A stretch of 64,000 nt of DNA. Source: VRUE01 sp963807425. Lineage in GTDB: Bacteria; Actinomycetota; Thermoleophilia; Solirubrobacterales; 70-9. Shown in pieces: positions 54,869 through 64,000 of this stretch. A model generated the notes under the pieces. The model made no database searches, was not told the origin of the DNA, and saw nothing but the letters and a program-made list of their open reading frames with translations. The position numbers were made by a program, and so were the translations under genes. Each line of letters opens with the position of its first letter. The first letter of the stretch is position 1. The DNA lies in the NCBI GenBank assembly GCA_963807425.1, contig CAWEBZ010000014.1:242448-306447 (forward strand). Reading direction: 5' to 3'.

Positions 54869-55588
54869 GTGGCAAAGGGAACCGCGAAGCGCGTCACGAA
54901 GGGGAGGAAAGAGGAGGCCGGTAAAACCGCGCCTGCCCCCGGCGCCGCCCCGCGCCTGCCCGCCGGCCGTCACGGGCTGCCGCGCGAGTTCATCACCCAG
55001 AATCAGCGCGAGCGGATCATCACCGCGCTGGTCGACACGGTCGCCGAGCGCGGCTACAACGCAACCACCGTTGCCAACATCACCAAGGCGGCCTCGGTCT
55101 CACGGCGCACCTTCTATGAGCACTTCGCCGACAAGGAAGCCTGCTTCCTTGCTGCTTACGACATGGTTGCCGATCACATTCGTGCCTCGATGCGGGCGGC
55201 GGCCGAGTCATTCGAGGATTGGCCGCAGAAGGTGCGCGCGGCACTGGCGACGATGCTCCGCTTCCTTGCTGGCGAGCCGGAGCTGGCCCGGATCTGCATG
55301 ATCGAGCCGGTTGCCGCTGGGGGAGAGATCGCCGCTCGCCACCGCGCTTCGATGCAGGGCTTTGTCGCGATCCTCAGGGCTGGCCGCCCCGAGCACTCGG
55401 GCGAGCGCCCGCTCCCAGAGGCGACCGAGGAAACCCTCGTCGGTGGCATCGTCTCCCTGATCGTCAGGGAGATCAGCGCCGGCCGCACCAAGGAGCTCGA
55501 GAAGCTCCTCCCCGATTTGGTCGAGCTGATCCTCGCGCCCTACCTCGGCAGTGAAGAGGCCGAGCGGCTCGCCCGCAACGGCTCCTAG
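54869..55588 (+). CDS. TetR/AcrR family regulator
   Basis: 239 residues from GTG 54869. A basic Lys-rich N-terminal arm (AKGTAKRVTKGRKEE) precedes LPAGRHGLPREFITQNQRER and the helix-turn-helix (NITKAASVSRRTFYEHFADK). Third TetR gene in a row on this strand, convergent with the pot-type ABC operon, whose last gene ends 14 bp away. Confidence 0.87.
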   Translation: MAKGTAKRVTKGRKEEAGKTAPAPGAAPRLPAGRHGLPREFITQNQRERIITALVDTVAERGYNATTVANITKAASVSRRTFYEHFADKEACFLAAYDMVADHIRASMRAAAESFEDWPQKVRAALATMLRFLAGEPELARICMIEPVAAGGEIAARHRASMQGFVAILRAGRPEHSGERPLPEATEETLVGGIVSLIVREISAGRTKELEKLLPDLVELILAPYLGSEEAERLARNGS

Positions 55589-55601
55589 CTAGCCCCAACT
55601 G

Positions 55602-56465
55602 CTAAGGCACCGCGGTCGCCTCGGCTTCGACGCCGCGGCCCTTCTCAGCCTGTCTTCCACGGACGGGCGCCGCCCCGCCTTCCTCGCGGGTGAGGCGATG
55701 GGCGAGGTAGACGGGGATGATCGAGAGCAGGACGACGATGACCGCAACCGCGTTGACGATCGGCAGCTGGTTGGGGCGGAAGAGGTTGCGGAAGATCCAG
55801 ATCGGCAGGGTTTCTTCGCCGGCCCCGATCGTGAACGTTGTGACGATGATCTCGTCGAAGGAGAGGGCGAAGGCGAGCAGGGCGCCGGCCCCGAGGGCGG
55901 TCCGCAGGCTGGGCACGGTGACGTAGCGGAAGGTCTGCCAGGTGTGTGCGCCGAGATCGGCCGAGGCTTCCTCGAAGGAGACCGAGACCCTGCGCAGGCG
56001 GGCGATGACGTTGTTGTAGACGACGACGATGCAGAAGGTGGCGTGGCCGACGATCACCGTGAAGAGGCCGAGGTCGATCCCGAGCACCTGGGTGAAGGTG
56101 TTGCTCAATGCGACGCCGGTGACGATCCCCGGCAGCGCGATCGGCAGGATGACGAGGAAGGAAATCGTCTCGCGGCCGAAGAAGCGGTGGCGGGCGACGG
56201 CGAGCGAGGCGAGGGTGCCGAGCACGATCGCGATCGCGGTTGCGGCAGCAGCGGCCTTGAGCGAGGTGACGAAGGCTTCGCGGGCGAACTCTTCCTCGAT
56301 CGCCTTCGGGAACCAGTCGAGCGTCAGCCCCGGTGGCGGCCATTCGAGGATGTTGCTCGAGTTGAAGGCGTAGATCGCAAGCACGATCAGGGGGATGTAG
56401 ATGAAGGCCAGACCGACCCCCACAGCGAGGCGAAGCAAAAGCGCCGATCGTCTCGAGAGCCTCAT
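55602..56465 (-). CDS. potC: ABC transporter permease, PotC type
   Basis: 287 residues from ATG 56465, which has AGGAG overlapping the potB stop; a TTG start at 56486 has no such site. Six helices, starting LLLRLAVGVGLAFIYIPLIV, and the EAA loop (EEASADLGAHTWQTFRYVTV) that contacts the ATPase. ALSFDEIIVTTFTIGAGEETLPIWIF is typical of PotC/YdcV. Last gene of the operon. Confidence 0.88.
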   Translation of the reverse strand: MRLSRRSALLLRLAVGVGLAFIYIPLIVLAIYAFNSSNILEWPPPGLTLDWFPKAIEEEFAREAFVTSLKAAAAATAIAIVLGTLASLAVARHRFFGRETISFLVILPIALPGIVTGVALSNTFTQVLGIDLGLFTVIVGHATFCIVVVYNNVIARLRRVSVSFEEASADLGAHTWQTFRYVTVPSLRTALGAGALLAFALSFDEIIVTTFTIGAGEETLPIWIFRNLFRPNQLPIVNAVAVIVVLLSIIPVYLAHRLTREEGGAAPVRGRQAEKGRGVEAEATAVP

Positions 56466-56472
56466 CGCGCTC

Positions 56473-57360
56473 CTAGATGTGCTCAAAGGCGCCCAGCTTC
56501 CGGGCGACGAGCAGGTAGGCGACCATCACGACGATCGGGACGAGCGCTAGGGCAGAGGCGAAGGGCAGGTTGTTGGAGATGTTGTTGAAGATCACGTTGC
56601 CGATGAACTGGTCGTTGGAGACGAGGCGGGGGGTGATGTAGTCGCCCAGGGTGAGGGCGAAGGTGAAGATCGAACCGGCGACGACGGCCGGGAAGGAGAG
56701 CGGCAGGATCACCCGGCGGAAGGTGGTGAACGGCGAGGCGCCGAGATCCTCGGAGGCGCTGATCAGCGAGTTCGGGATGCGCTCGAGCCCGGCGTAGATC
56801 GGCAGGATCATGTAGGGCAGCCAGAGGTAGCTCATCACCAGCCAGACCGCCGTCTCGCCGAAGCCCGGCCCGCTCAGACCGAATGGCTCCAGCGCCCAGT
56901 TGATCACCCCGTCGCTGGAGAGCATCGTCCGCCAGGAGTACACCTTGACCAGGTAGCTGGACCAGAGCGGCAGCAGAACCGCGACCACAAGAATCGCCTT
57001 TGCCCGCCTGCTTGCGATCTTGGCCATGTAAAAGGCGATCGGGAAGGCGAGCACGGCATCGGTGATCGTGACCAGCGCCGCGATCAGGACCGTGCGCCCG
57101 ACGATGTCCCCGTAGACGGGTTCGTCGACGAGGAGCTCGAAGTTTTCGAGGCTGAAGCCGCGGACGAGCTCGCCGCTGAGCGGGTCGACGCTCCAGAAGG
57201 CCGCGACCAGCAGGACCGCCAGCGAGCCTAGATAGCCGATGACCAGCCAGCCGACCGGGCCGGCGAGCAGGCCCCCGACCTGGAGGCGTGGGCGGCCGTG
57301 GAAGAGGCCGGCGAGCCTGTGGCCCACCGACCTCCGTTCCCCGGCCGCCTCAGTTGCCAT
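56473..57360 (-). CDS. potB: ABC transporter permease, PotB type
   Basis: 295 residues. SYLVKVYSWRTMLSSDGVIN, then ALEPFGL, and the EAA loop (SASEDLGASPFTTFRRVILP) are PotB/YdcU features, with LTLGDYITPRLV near the end. Inner-membrane channel half for spermidine/putrescine-type import, pairing with PotC. It starts 18 bp after the solute-binding protein gene. Confidence 0.88.
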   Translation of the reverse strand: MATEAAGERRSVGHRLAGLFHGRPRLQVGGLLAGPVGWLVIGYLGSLAVLLVAAFWSVDPLSGELVRGFSLENFELLVDEPVYGDIVGRTVLIAALVTITDAVLAFPIAFYMAKIASRRAKAILVVAVLLPLWSSYLVKVYSWRTMLSSDGVINWALEPFGLSGPGFGETAVWLVMSYLWLPYMILPIYAGLERIPNSLISASEDLGASPFTTFRRVILPLSFPAVVAGSIFTFALTLGDYITPRLVSNDQFIGNVIFNNISNNLPFASALALVPIVVMVAYLLVARKLGAFEHI

Positions 57361-57377
57361 CGACTAGGACCGGTCGA

Positions 57378-58565
57378 TCAACCCTTGATCGCGGTCCAGG
57401 CCTGGACCCAGTCGTTGTAGTCCTTGCAGTCGCTCGACCCGTTGCCGCAGTCGGCAACCGGCGTTTCCCAGTAGTAGACGCGTTTCCAGAAGCCTGGATT
57501 GTCCGCGTGGTACTTGGCGCAGAAGTTTTTGTCCGCGGTCTGGTCGCAGGCAAGGCTCTGCGCCGGTGCCTCGCCAAAGTATTCGGCCACTTCGGCGTTG
57601 ACTTTCGGCGAGACGATCCAGTCCATCCATTCGTACATGCAGTTGGGATTTTTGGCTTCTGAGCTGATCATCCAGGTGTCCGACCATCCCGTCGCGCCCT
57701 CGGAGGGCAGGAAGCCCTGGCTCGCCGGGCTGGCCGCCACCGGCTCGCCTTCTCCCTTCAGTTCGAAGTACTGGTACTGCCAGGTGGTTCCGACCTGGCT
57801 GTCGCCCCCGGCGAAGGCAGAGATCTGCTTTGCCGCTTCGGACCAGTATTCGCCGACCAGCGGGCGCTGTTCCTTCAGCAGGTCGACCGCGGCTTCGAAC
57901 TGCTCGTCGTTCAGCTCGTAGGGGTTTTCGATCCCCAGATCCGGCTCGTGAGCCTTCAGGTAGACGGCCGCATCGGCGATGTAGATCGGATCGTCGTAGG
58001 CGCTGATCAGGCCTTTGTATTTGGCTGCCTTTTCCGGATCGAGCACCACGTCCCAGGAGGTGGGCGCGGGTTTGACGTCATCGGTGTTCCACATCAGCAG
58101 GTTCGCGCCGCGGCCGTGGGGAATGCCGTATGGCTTGCCGTCGAAGGTGTTGTAGGGCTGGTTCTTCAGGTCGCTGAAGATCGTTTTGTAGTTGGGGACG
58201 AGATCGACGTTGACCGGGTCGACGTCGCCACCGTCGACCAGGCGCGCGGAGGCGTTGCCCGAGGCCGAGACCCCGTCGTACTGGCCGCTGCGCATCAGCT
58301 GGACCATTTCGTCGGAGGTACCGGCGACCTTGTTGTTGACCGTGCAGCCGGTCTTCTGTTCGAAGGGTTTGGACCAGGCGGGTTCGACATAGCCGGCCCA
58401 CGAGATCAGGTTGACCTGCCCCTCGGCCTTGCCGAGCGACTGCAGTTCGTTGCCGCCGCTGTCGTCGTCGCTGGAGCCGCAGCCGGCCAGCAGCAGCATG
58501 AAGGCGAGCAGACCTGCGACGACGAGCCACGCCAGCCTCGCCGGGTGTGCGTCCTGAGTCCTCAC
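57378..58565 (-). CDS. potD: Spermidine/putrescine-type extracellular solute-binding lipoprotein
   Basis: 395 residues from GTG 58565, overlapping the potA stop. Signal peptide with lipobox LLLAGCGSS. LISWAGYVEPAWSKPFEQKT and ANLLMWNTDDVKPAPTSWDVV follow the PotD/YdcS pattern. Three extra Cys pairs near the C-terminus (PNCMYEW; SLACDQTADKNFC; DCGNGSSDCKD) are unusual for the family and may stabilise the extracellular protein. Polyamine specificity is by family; the ligand is not proven. Confidence 0.85.
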   Translation of the reverse strand: MRTQDAHPARLAWLVVAGLLAFMLLLAGCGSSDDDSGGNELQSLGKAEGQVNLISWAGYVEPAWSKPFEQKTGCTVNNKVAGTSDEMVQLMRSGQYDGVSASGNASARLVDGGDVDPVNVDLVPNYKTIFSDLKNQPYNTFDGKPYGIPHGRGANLLMWNTDDVKPAPTSWDVVLDPEKAAKYKGLISAYDDPIYIADAAVYLKAHEPDLGIENPYELNDEQFEAAVDLLKEQRPLVGEYWSEAAKQISAFAGGDSQVGTTWQYQYFELKGEGEPVAASPASQGFLPSEGATGWSDTWMISSEAKNPNCMYEWMDWIVSPKVNAEVAEYFGEAPAQSLACDQTADKNFCAKYHADNPGFWKRVYYWETPVADCGNGSSDCKDYNDWVQAWTAIKG

Positions 58566-59569
58566 GGTGATTCCTCCTCTGTTGTCTGTTTCCCACGGAC
58601 CGCGACCGTGTGCTCCGGACGCCAGCCCACCATGACCTCCCTACCCTGCTCGGAGGGAGCGTCCACAGACGCCTCCTCCATGTTTTGACGTATGAGTTGG
58701 AGCTCGCCGCCCCCCTCGAGCGCGACCGTGTAGCGGGTCGTCATTCCGGCATAGGCGATGTCGGCGATCCGCCCCCGCTCGGTGCGGAGCCCGTTCGGGG
58801 TGGCACCGGGGTCGATCAGCTGGATCTTCTCGGGGCGGATCGTGAAGCGCTTGCCGTCGCGTTCGAGCAGGTTGGACACCCCGACGAAGCCGGCGACGAA
58901 TTCGGTTGCGGGGGTCTCGTAGAGCTCCCTTGGCGGGCTGACCTGCTCGATCCGTCCTTCGTTGAAGACGGCGATCCTGCTGCTCATCGTCAGCGCCTCG
59001 TCCTGATCGTGGGTGACGTAGACGAAGGTGATACCGACCTCCGCCTGGATCGTCTTCAGCTCGGTCTGCATCTGCTCGCGCAGCTTCAGGTCGAGGGCAC
59101 CCAGCGGCTCATCGAGGAGCAGCACCTTGGGCCTGTTGACGATCGCGCGCGCGAGAGCGACTCGCTGGCGCTGGCCGCCCGAGAGCTCCCCGGGCTTGCG
59201 CTCGCTGTAGCTGGGCAGGCGGACCATCTCCAGCGCCTCGTCTCTGCGGCGCGCTCGCGCGGCCTTGTCGACGCGGGCAACGCGCAACCCGTAGGCGACG
59301 TTCTCGCCCACGGTCATGTGGGGGAAGAGGGCGTAGTCCTGGAAGACGGTGTTGACCGCGCGGTCGTACGGAGGGACCCCGCTGACGTCCTCGCCGGCCA
59401 GCTCGATCGTGCCGCCGCTTGGCTCCTCGAAGCCGGCGATCATCCGCAGGGTGGTTGTCTTGCCAGAGCCCGACGGCCCGAGCAGGGTGAAGAACTCTCC
59501 CTGCTCGACCTCCAGGTCAATACCCGCAACCGCGTCTACCTCGCCGTAACGCTTAGTGAGGTTGGTCAA
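58562..59569 (-). CDS. potA: ABC transporter ATP-binding protein, PotA type
   Basis: 335 residues from TTG 59569; the family normally begins about four residues earlier and an in-frame CTG at 59581 is a possible start. Walker A GPSGSGKTT, Q-loop FQDYALFP, signature LSGGQRQRVALARAI, Walker B VLLLDEPLGALD and H-loop YVTHDQDEA are intact. The C-terminal TOBE domain (FTIRPEKIQLIDPG) is present. First gene of the potADBC-type operon. Confidence 0.9.
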   Translation of the reverse strand: MTNLTKRYGEVDAVAGIDLEVEQGEFFTLLGPSGSGKTTTLRMIAGFEEPSGGTIELAGEDVSGVPPYDRAVNTVFQDYALFPHMTVGENVAYGLRVARVDKAARARRRDEALEMVRLPSYSERKPGELSGGQRQRVALARAIVNRPKVLLLDEPLGALDLKLREQMQTELKTIQAEVGITFVYVTHDQDEALTMSSRIAVFNEGRIEQVSPPRELYETPATEFVAGFVGVSNLLERDGKRFTIRPEKIQLIDPGATPNGLRTERGRIADIAYAGMTTRYTVALEGGGELQLIRQNMEEASVDAPSEQGREVMVGWRPEHTVAVRGKQTTEEESP

Positions 59570-59639
59570 GCGGATGTCGGACAGTGGCGCAGCTACATGA
59601 AGAAGTTATCCGAGTGGTTCAAGAAAGCAAGGACAATGT

Positions 59640-59663
59640 CGCCCCGGCCAATTGGCCGGGGCG
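59640..59663. terminator. 24-bp perfect palindrome, terminator of the NlpC/P60 gene
   Basis: CGCCCCGGCCAA and TTGGCCGGGGCG form an exact 12-bp stem arrangement, 20 bp beyond the stop of the minus-strand NlpC/P60 gene, followed by T-rich bases on that strand. Confidence 0.7.
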
Positions 59664-59683
59664 GAGTACGGAATCTGCGTCGT

Positions 59684-60241
59684 CTAGAAGCCCGCCGGGT
59701 GGCGGGCTACGTAGCCGACGTTGTCGCGGAGGTCTTCGTGCCAGCGAGGGCCGGTTTTGCCGTCAGCGTTGCCTGAGGTGTCGAAGCGGAGCCCGGCGAT
59801 CACCGCGTAGGCGTGACCCGCGTTGGCGTAAACCGTGATCCAACGGCCTTCGCCGGCGAGTCCCCAGCGAGCCATCGGTCCCGAGGGCAGCGGGCTTTCG
59901 AGGAATTCACCGCCGTGAAGCGCATAGCTGATCGAGCCGGAGCAGTCGTAGCCTTTGTCCCACCAGCGTCCATGTCCTCCGCCCCATACGTATGGCTTGG
60001 TGCGGATTTTGTTGGCGGCGGTGATGACCGCCTTGACCCGGGGTGGAGCGGACGCGGGCGGTATCACCATCCCGTTGGGCAGCAGGCGCGCATTGGCCGT
60101 GGGGGTGCAGATGTCCGCTTCGGCGGGTGAAAGACCACCGCCTCCGCATCCAGCTGATGCACCGGCTGGCGCGAGCGACAGGACCGTCAGCGCGCCGATT
60201 ACAGCTATCCATACTTTGAACTTCTGCGTGTTCGTGGGCAA
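59684..60241 (-). CDS. Secreted NlpC/P60-family cell-wall hydrolase
   Basis: 185 residues with signal peptide (VWIAVIGALTVLSLAPAGASA, core). Catalytic Cys C100 lies in KGYDCSGSISYALHG, and His H143 in NAGHAYAVIAG, after the YVWGGGH lead-in. Probably cleaves peptidoglycan stem peptides; the DCSG-x-S motif and spacing fit. A c-di-AMP riboswitch lies directly upstream, a regulation common for actinobacterial wall hydrolases. Confidence 0.83.
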   Translation of the reverse strand: MPTNTQKFKVWIAVIGALTVLSLAPAGASAGCGGGGLSPAEADICTPTANARLLPNGMVIPPASAPPRVKAVITAANKIRTKPYVWGGGHGRWWDKGYDCSGSISYALHGGEFLESPLPSGPMARWGLAGEGRWITVYANAGHAYAVIAGLRFDTSGNADGKTGPRWHEDLRDNVGYVARHPAGF

Positions 60242-60253
60242 ACCGATCTCCTT

Positions 60254-60395
60254 CGTCGGCCTACGGGGTTAGCTGTCGGGCTGGCGCGAAAGGAGCCTGC
60301 GCCCCCACCTGAACTAGGCGGGTTAGCCCCGAAAACGTGGTTCCCCCGTTCCCATGGCGCCTCCAGCGCACGGGATTCGGCGTTTCGGTTGTTTG
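60254..60395 (-). ncRNA. ydaO-yuaA (cyclic di-AMP) riboswitch
   Basis: On the minus strand the order is GCCGAATCCCG, GGGGGAACCACG, GGGGCTAACCCGC, GCGCAGGCTCCTTTCGCGCC, then AGCCCGACAGCTAACCCCGT and AGGC. These are the conserved blocks of actinobacterial ydaO elements, ending about 12 bases before the NlpC/P60 start. c-di-AMP binding usually turns such genes off. Confidence 0.85.
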
Positions 60396-60517
60396 GAACG
60401 GCGGCAGTGTAGACGATTGACCGGCCGCTTGCTCATGAAAAACAAACATTTTGTGGCCTTTCGCACTTTGCCCTCCCCGGTCCTTTCGACGTCCCGGCTG
60501 GTAGCTTGCGCGCTGCG

Positions 60518-61318
60518 ATGGAACTTGCGGGAAGGACGGCACTCCTTACTGGGGCTACTGGTGGCCTCGGTCGAGCCATCGCCAAGGCGCTCGCCGACCG
60601 TGGCGCAAGCGTCGCGTTGAGCGGGCGCAAGCCGGAGGCGCTGGAAGCGCTCGCCGCGGAGCTGCCGGGCGAGGGACACCGAATCCTGCCTGCCGATCTC
60701 GCCGAGCCGGGCGCCGCCGAGAAGCTTGCCGCGGAGGCGGGCGCGGTCGACGTCCTGATTGCCAACGCCGGCTTGCCGGGAACCGGGCGGCTGCCCGACT
60801 ACGAGGTAGAGCGGCTGACCGGCACCCTGCGGGTCAATCTGGAGGCCCCGATGCTGCTCGCGCGTGCGCTGGAGCCGGGGATGCTGGAGAAGGGCTCGGG
60901 ACACATGGTTTTCATTGCATCCCTTTCAGGCAAGTCGGCGACGCCGCTTTCCTCTGTCTACAACGCCACCAAGTTCGGCCTCCGCGGCTTCGCCTTGGGT
61001 CTACGCGCGGACCTCGATCCGGTTGGCATCGGCGTCTCGATCGTATCCCCCGGCACGATCCGCGAAGCTGGCATGTACTCCGACTCCGGCGCCAAACCGA
61101 TCCCCGGCCTCGGCACCGGCTCCCCAAAGCAGGTTGCCGACGCTGTTGTGCGCGCAATCGAGCACAACAAGGTCGAGATCACGGTGGCTCCCATCCAGCA
61201 GCGCCTTCTCGCTCACTTCGCCCTCGCAAGCCCCGGCATCTCCGTCAAGGTCGCGAGCGGCGACGCAGGCCAGAAGGCCGCAGCCGCCGTAGCCGAAGGG
61301 CAGACCGACAAGCACTAA
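60518..61318 (+). CDS. Short-chain dehydrogenase/reductase
   Basis: 266 residues from ATG 60518. TGATGGLGRAIA cofactor motif, basic ALSGRKPEAL after beta-2 (NADP preference), NAG, catalytic FIASLSGK and YNATK. The C-terminus (ISVKVASGDAGQKAAAAVAE) is membrane-proximal in similar SDRs. Substrate unknown. A long nested inverted repeat follows. Confidence 0.85.
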   Translation: MELAGRTALLTGATGGLGRAIAKALADRGASVALSGRKPEALEALAAELPGEGHRILPADLAEPGAAEKLAAEAGAVDVLIANAGLPGTGRLPDYEVERLTGTLRVNLEAPMLLARALEPGMLEKGSGHMVFIASLSGKSATPLSSVYNATKFGLRGFALGLRADLDPVGIGVSIVSPGTIREAGMYSDSGAKPIPGLGTGSPKQVADAVVRAIEHNKVEITVAPIQQRLLAHFALASPGISVKVASGDAGQKAAAAVAEGQTDKH

Positions 61319-61325
61319 CTCGAGG

Positions 61326-61414
61326 GGCGGTGGGGTGCCTCTCGAACGGGCGGATACTCAAAGTGCCGGTCTTATTAGACCGGCACTTGTCCGGGCGAGA
61401 GGCACCCCACCGCC
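61326..61414. repeat. Nested inverted repeat (two concentric hairpins) before acnA
   Basis: Outer arms GGCGGTGGGGTGCCTCTCG (61326-61344) and exact complement (61396-61414), 19 bp. Inside, AAGTGCCGGTC (61361-61371), loop TTATTA, GACCGGCACTT (61378-61388), 11 bp. The inner hairpin may terminate the SDR transcript. The outer pair extends to 29 bp before the acnA start. Confidence 0.75.
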
Positions 61415-61442
61415 GCCCACGACCGTTGCCTAGGATGAAGAA

Positions 61443-64000
<2,558 letters not shown>

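Noticed and set aside
54042..54875. 277-residue minus-strand open frame opposite the third TetR gene
   Set aside because: The plus strand encodes a clear TetR protein; the minus frame has no family features.

Overview
The window looks like chromosomal DNA of a high-GC actinobacterium, most likely class Thermoleophilia (Solirubrobacterales-like). This is inferred from GC-rich codon usage, short-leader or leaderless promoters, actinobacterial SOS boxes (GAAC-N4-GTTC), cobalamin and ydaO-type riboswitches, PolX, and secreted proteins with Gly-X-Y or NGAV-type repeats. No database search was possible, so placement is by pattern only.

Layout. 0-6 kb: a large TPR-CHAT protein running off the left edge, class II fumarase, and a DUF2470 gene behind an iron-box-like palindrome. 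5.9-13.5 kb: the most unusual region. Three cobalamin riboswitches control two secreted proteins that combine an alpha/alpha-toroid with a DUF4430-like domain, the architecture of animal transcobalamin and intrinsic factor. They also control an operon of DUF4430 protein, membrane-anchored toroid protein, ExbB/TolQ-like channel and ExbD-like DUF2149 protein. 13.5-18.7 kb: a lipoprotein and a two-gene NTPase operon (AAA ATPase plus STAND-like ATPase with 14 TPRs), with a predicted leaderless promoter overlapped by three heptamers at exact 16-bp spacing. 18.7-28 kb: M15-like peptidase, benzoylformate-decarboxylase-like enzyme, FAD/Fe-S 2-hydroxyacid dehydrogenase, SDR and IleS. 28-40 kb: Gly-X-Y surface protein, thioredoxin-tautomerase pair, dolichol-phosphate-mannose-type glycosyltransferase, PolX, OtsB, two TSUP half-transporters, PAC2 protein, UvrD/RecB-like helicase-nuclease, inositol-phosphatase-like protein, a basic histone-like protein under two SOS boxes, and a complete IS481 element. 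40-48 kb: Ig-like surface protein co-transcribed with an ECF sigma/zinc-finger/TM fusion, UDP-glucuronate decarboxylase-like enzyme, an unknown HDHGHN protein and an HtaA-like protein. 48-52 kb: methylmalonyl-CoA mutase large subunit and propionyl-CoA carboxylase beta. 52-60 kb: four TetR regulators and a spermidine/putrescine-type ABC operon. 60-64 kb: NlpC/P60 hydrolase under a c-di-AMP riboswitch, an SDR, and aconitase running off the right edge.

How parts may connect. Methylmalonyl-CoA mutase needs adenosylcobalamin, so the B12-regulated locus is plausibly an uptake or capture system serving enzymes of this kind. Propionyl-CoA carboxylase, the mutase, fumarase and aconitase form the propionate-to-TCA route. 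The dehydrogenase and decarboxylase at 19.5-24 kb form a two-step 2-hydroxyacid to aldehyde pathway.

Quality caveat. Two blocks (about 5.9-10.0 kb and 32.6-37.7 kb) are full of single-base frameshifts, with conserved protein on both sides of each break. They are listed as 'pseudogene' because they are broken as sequenced, but assembly indels are the likelier explanation.
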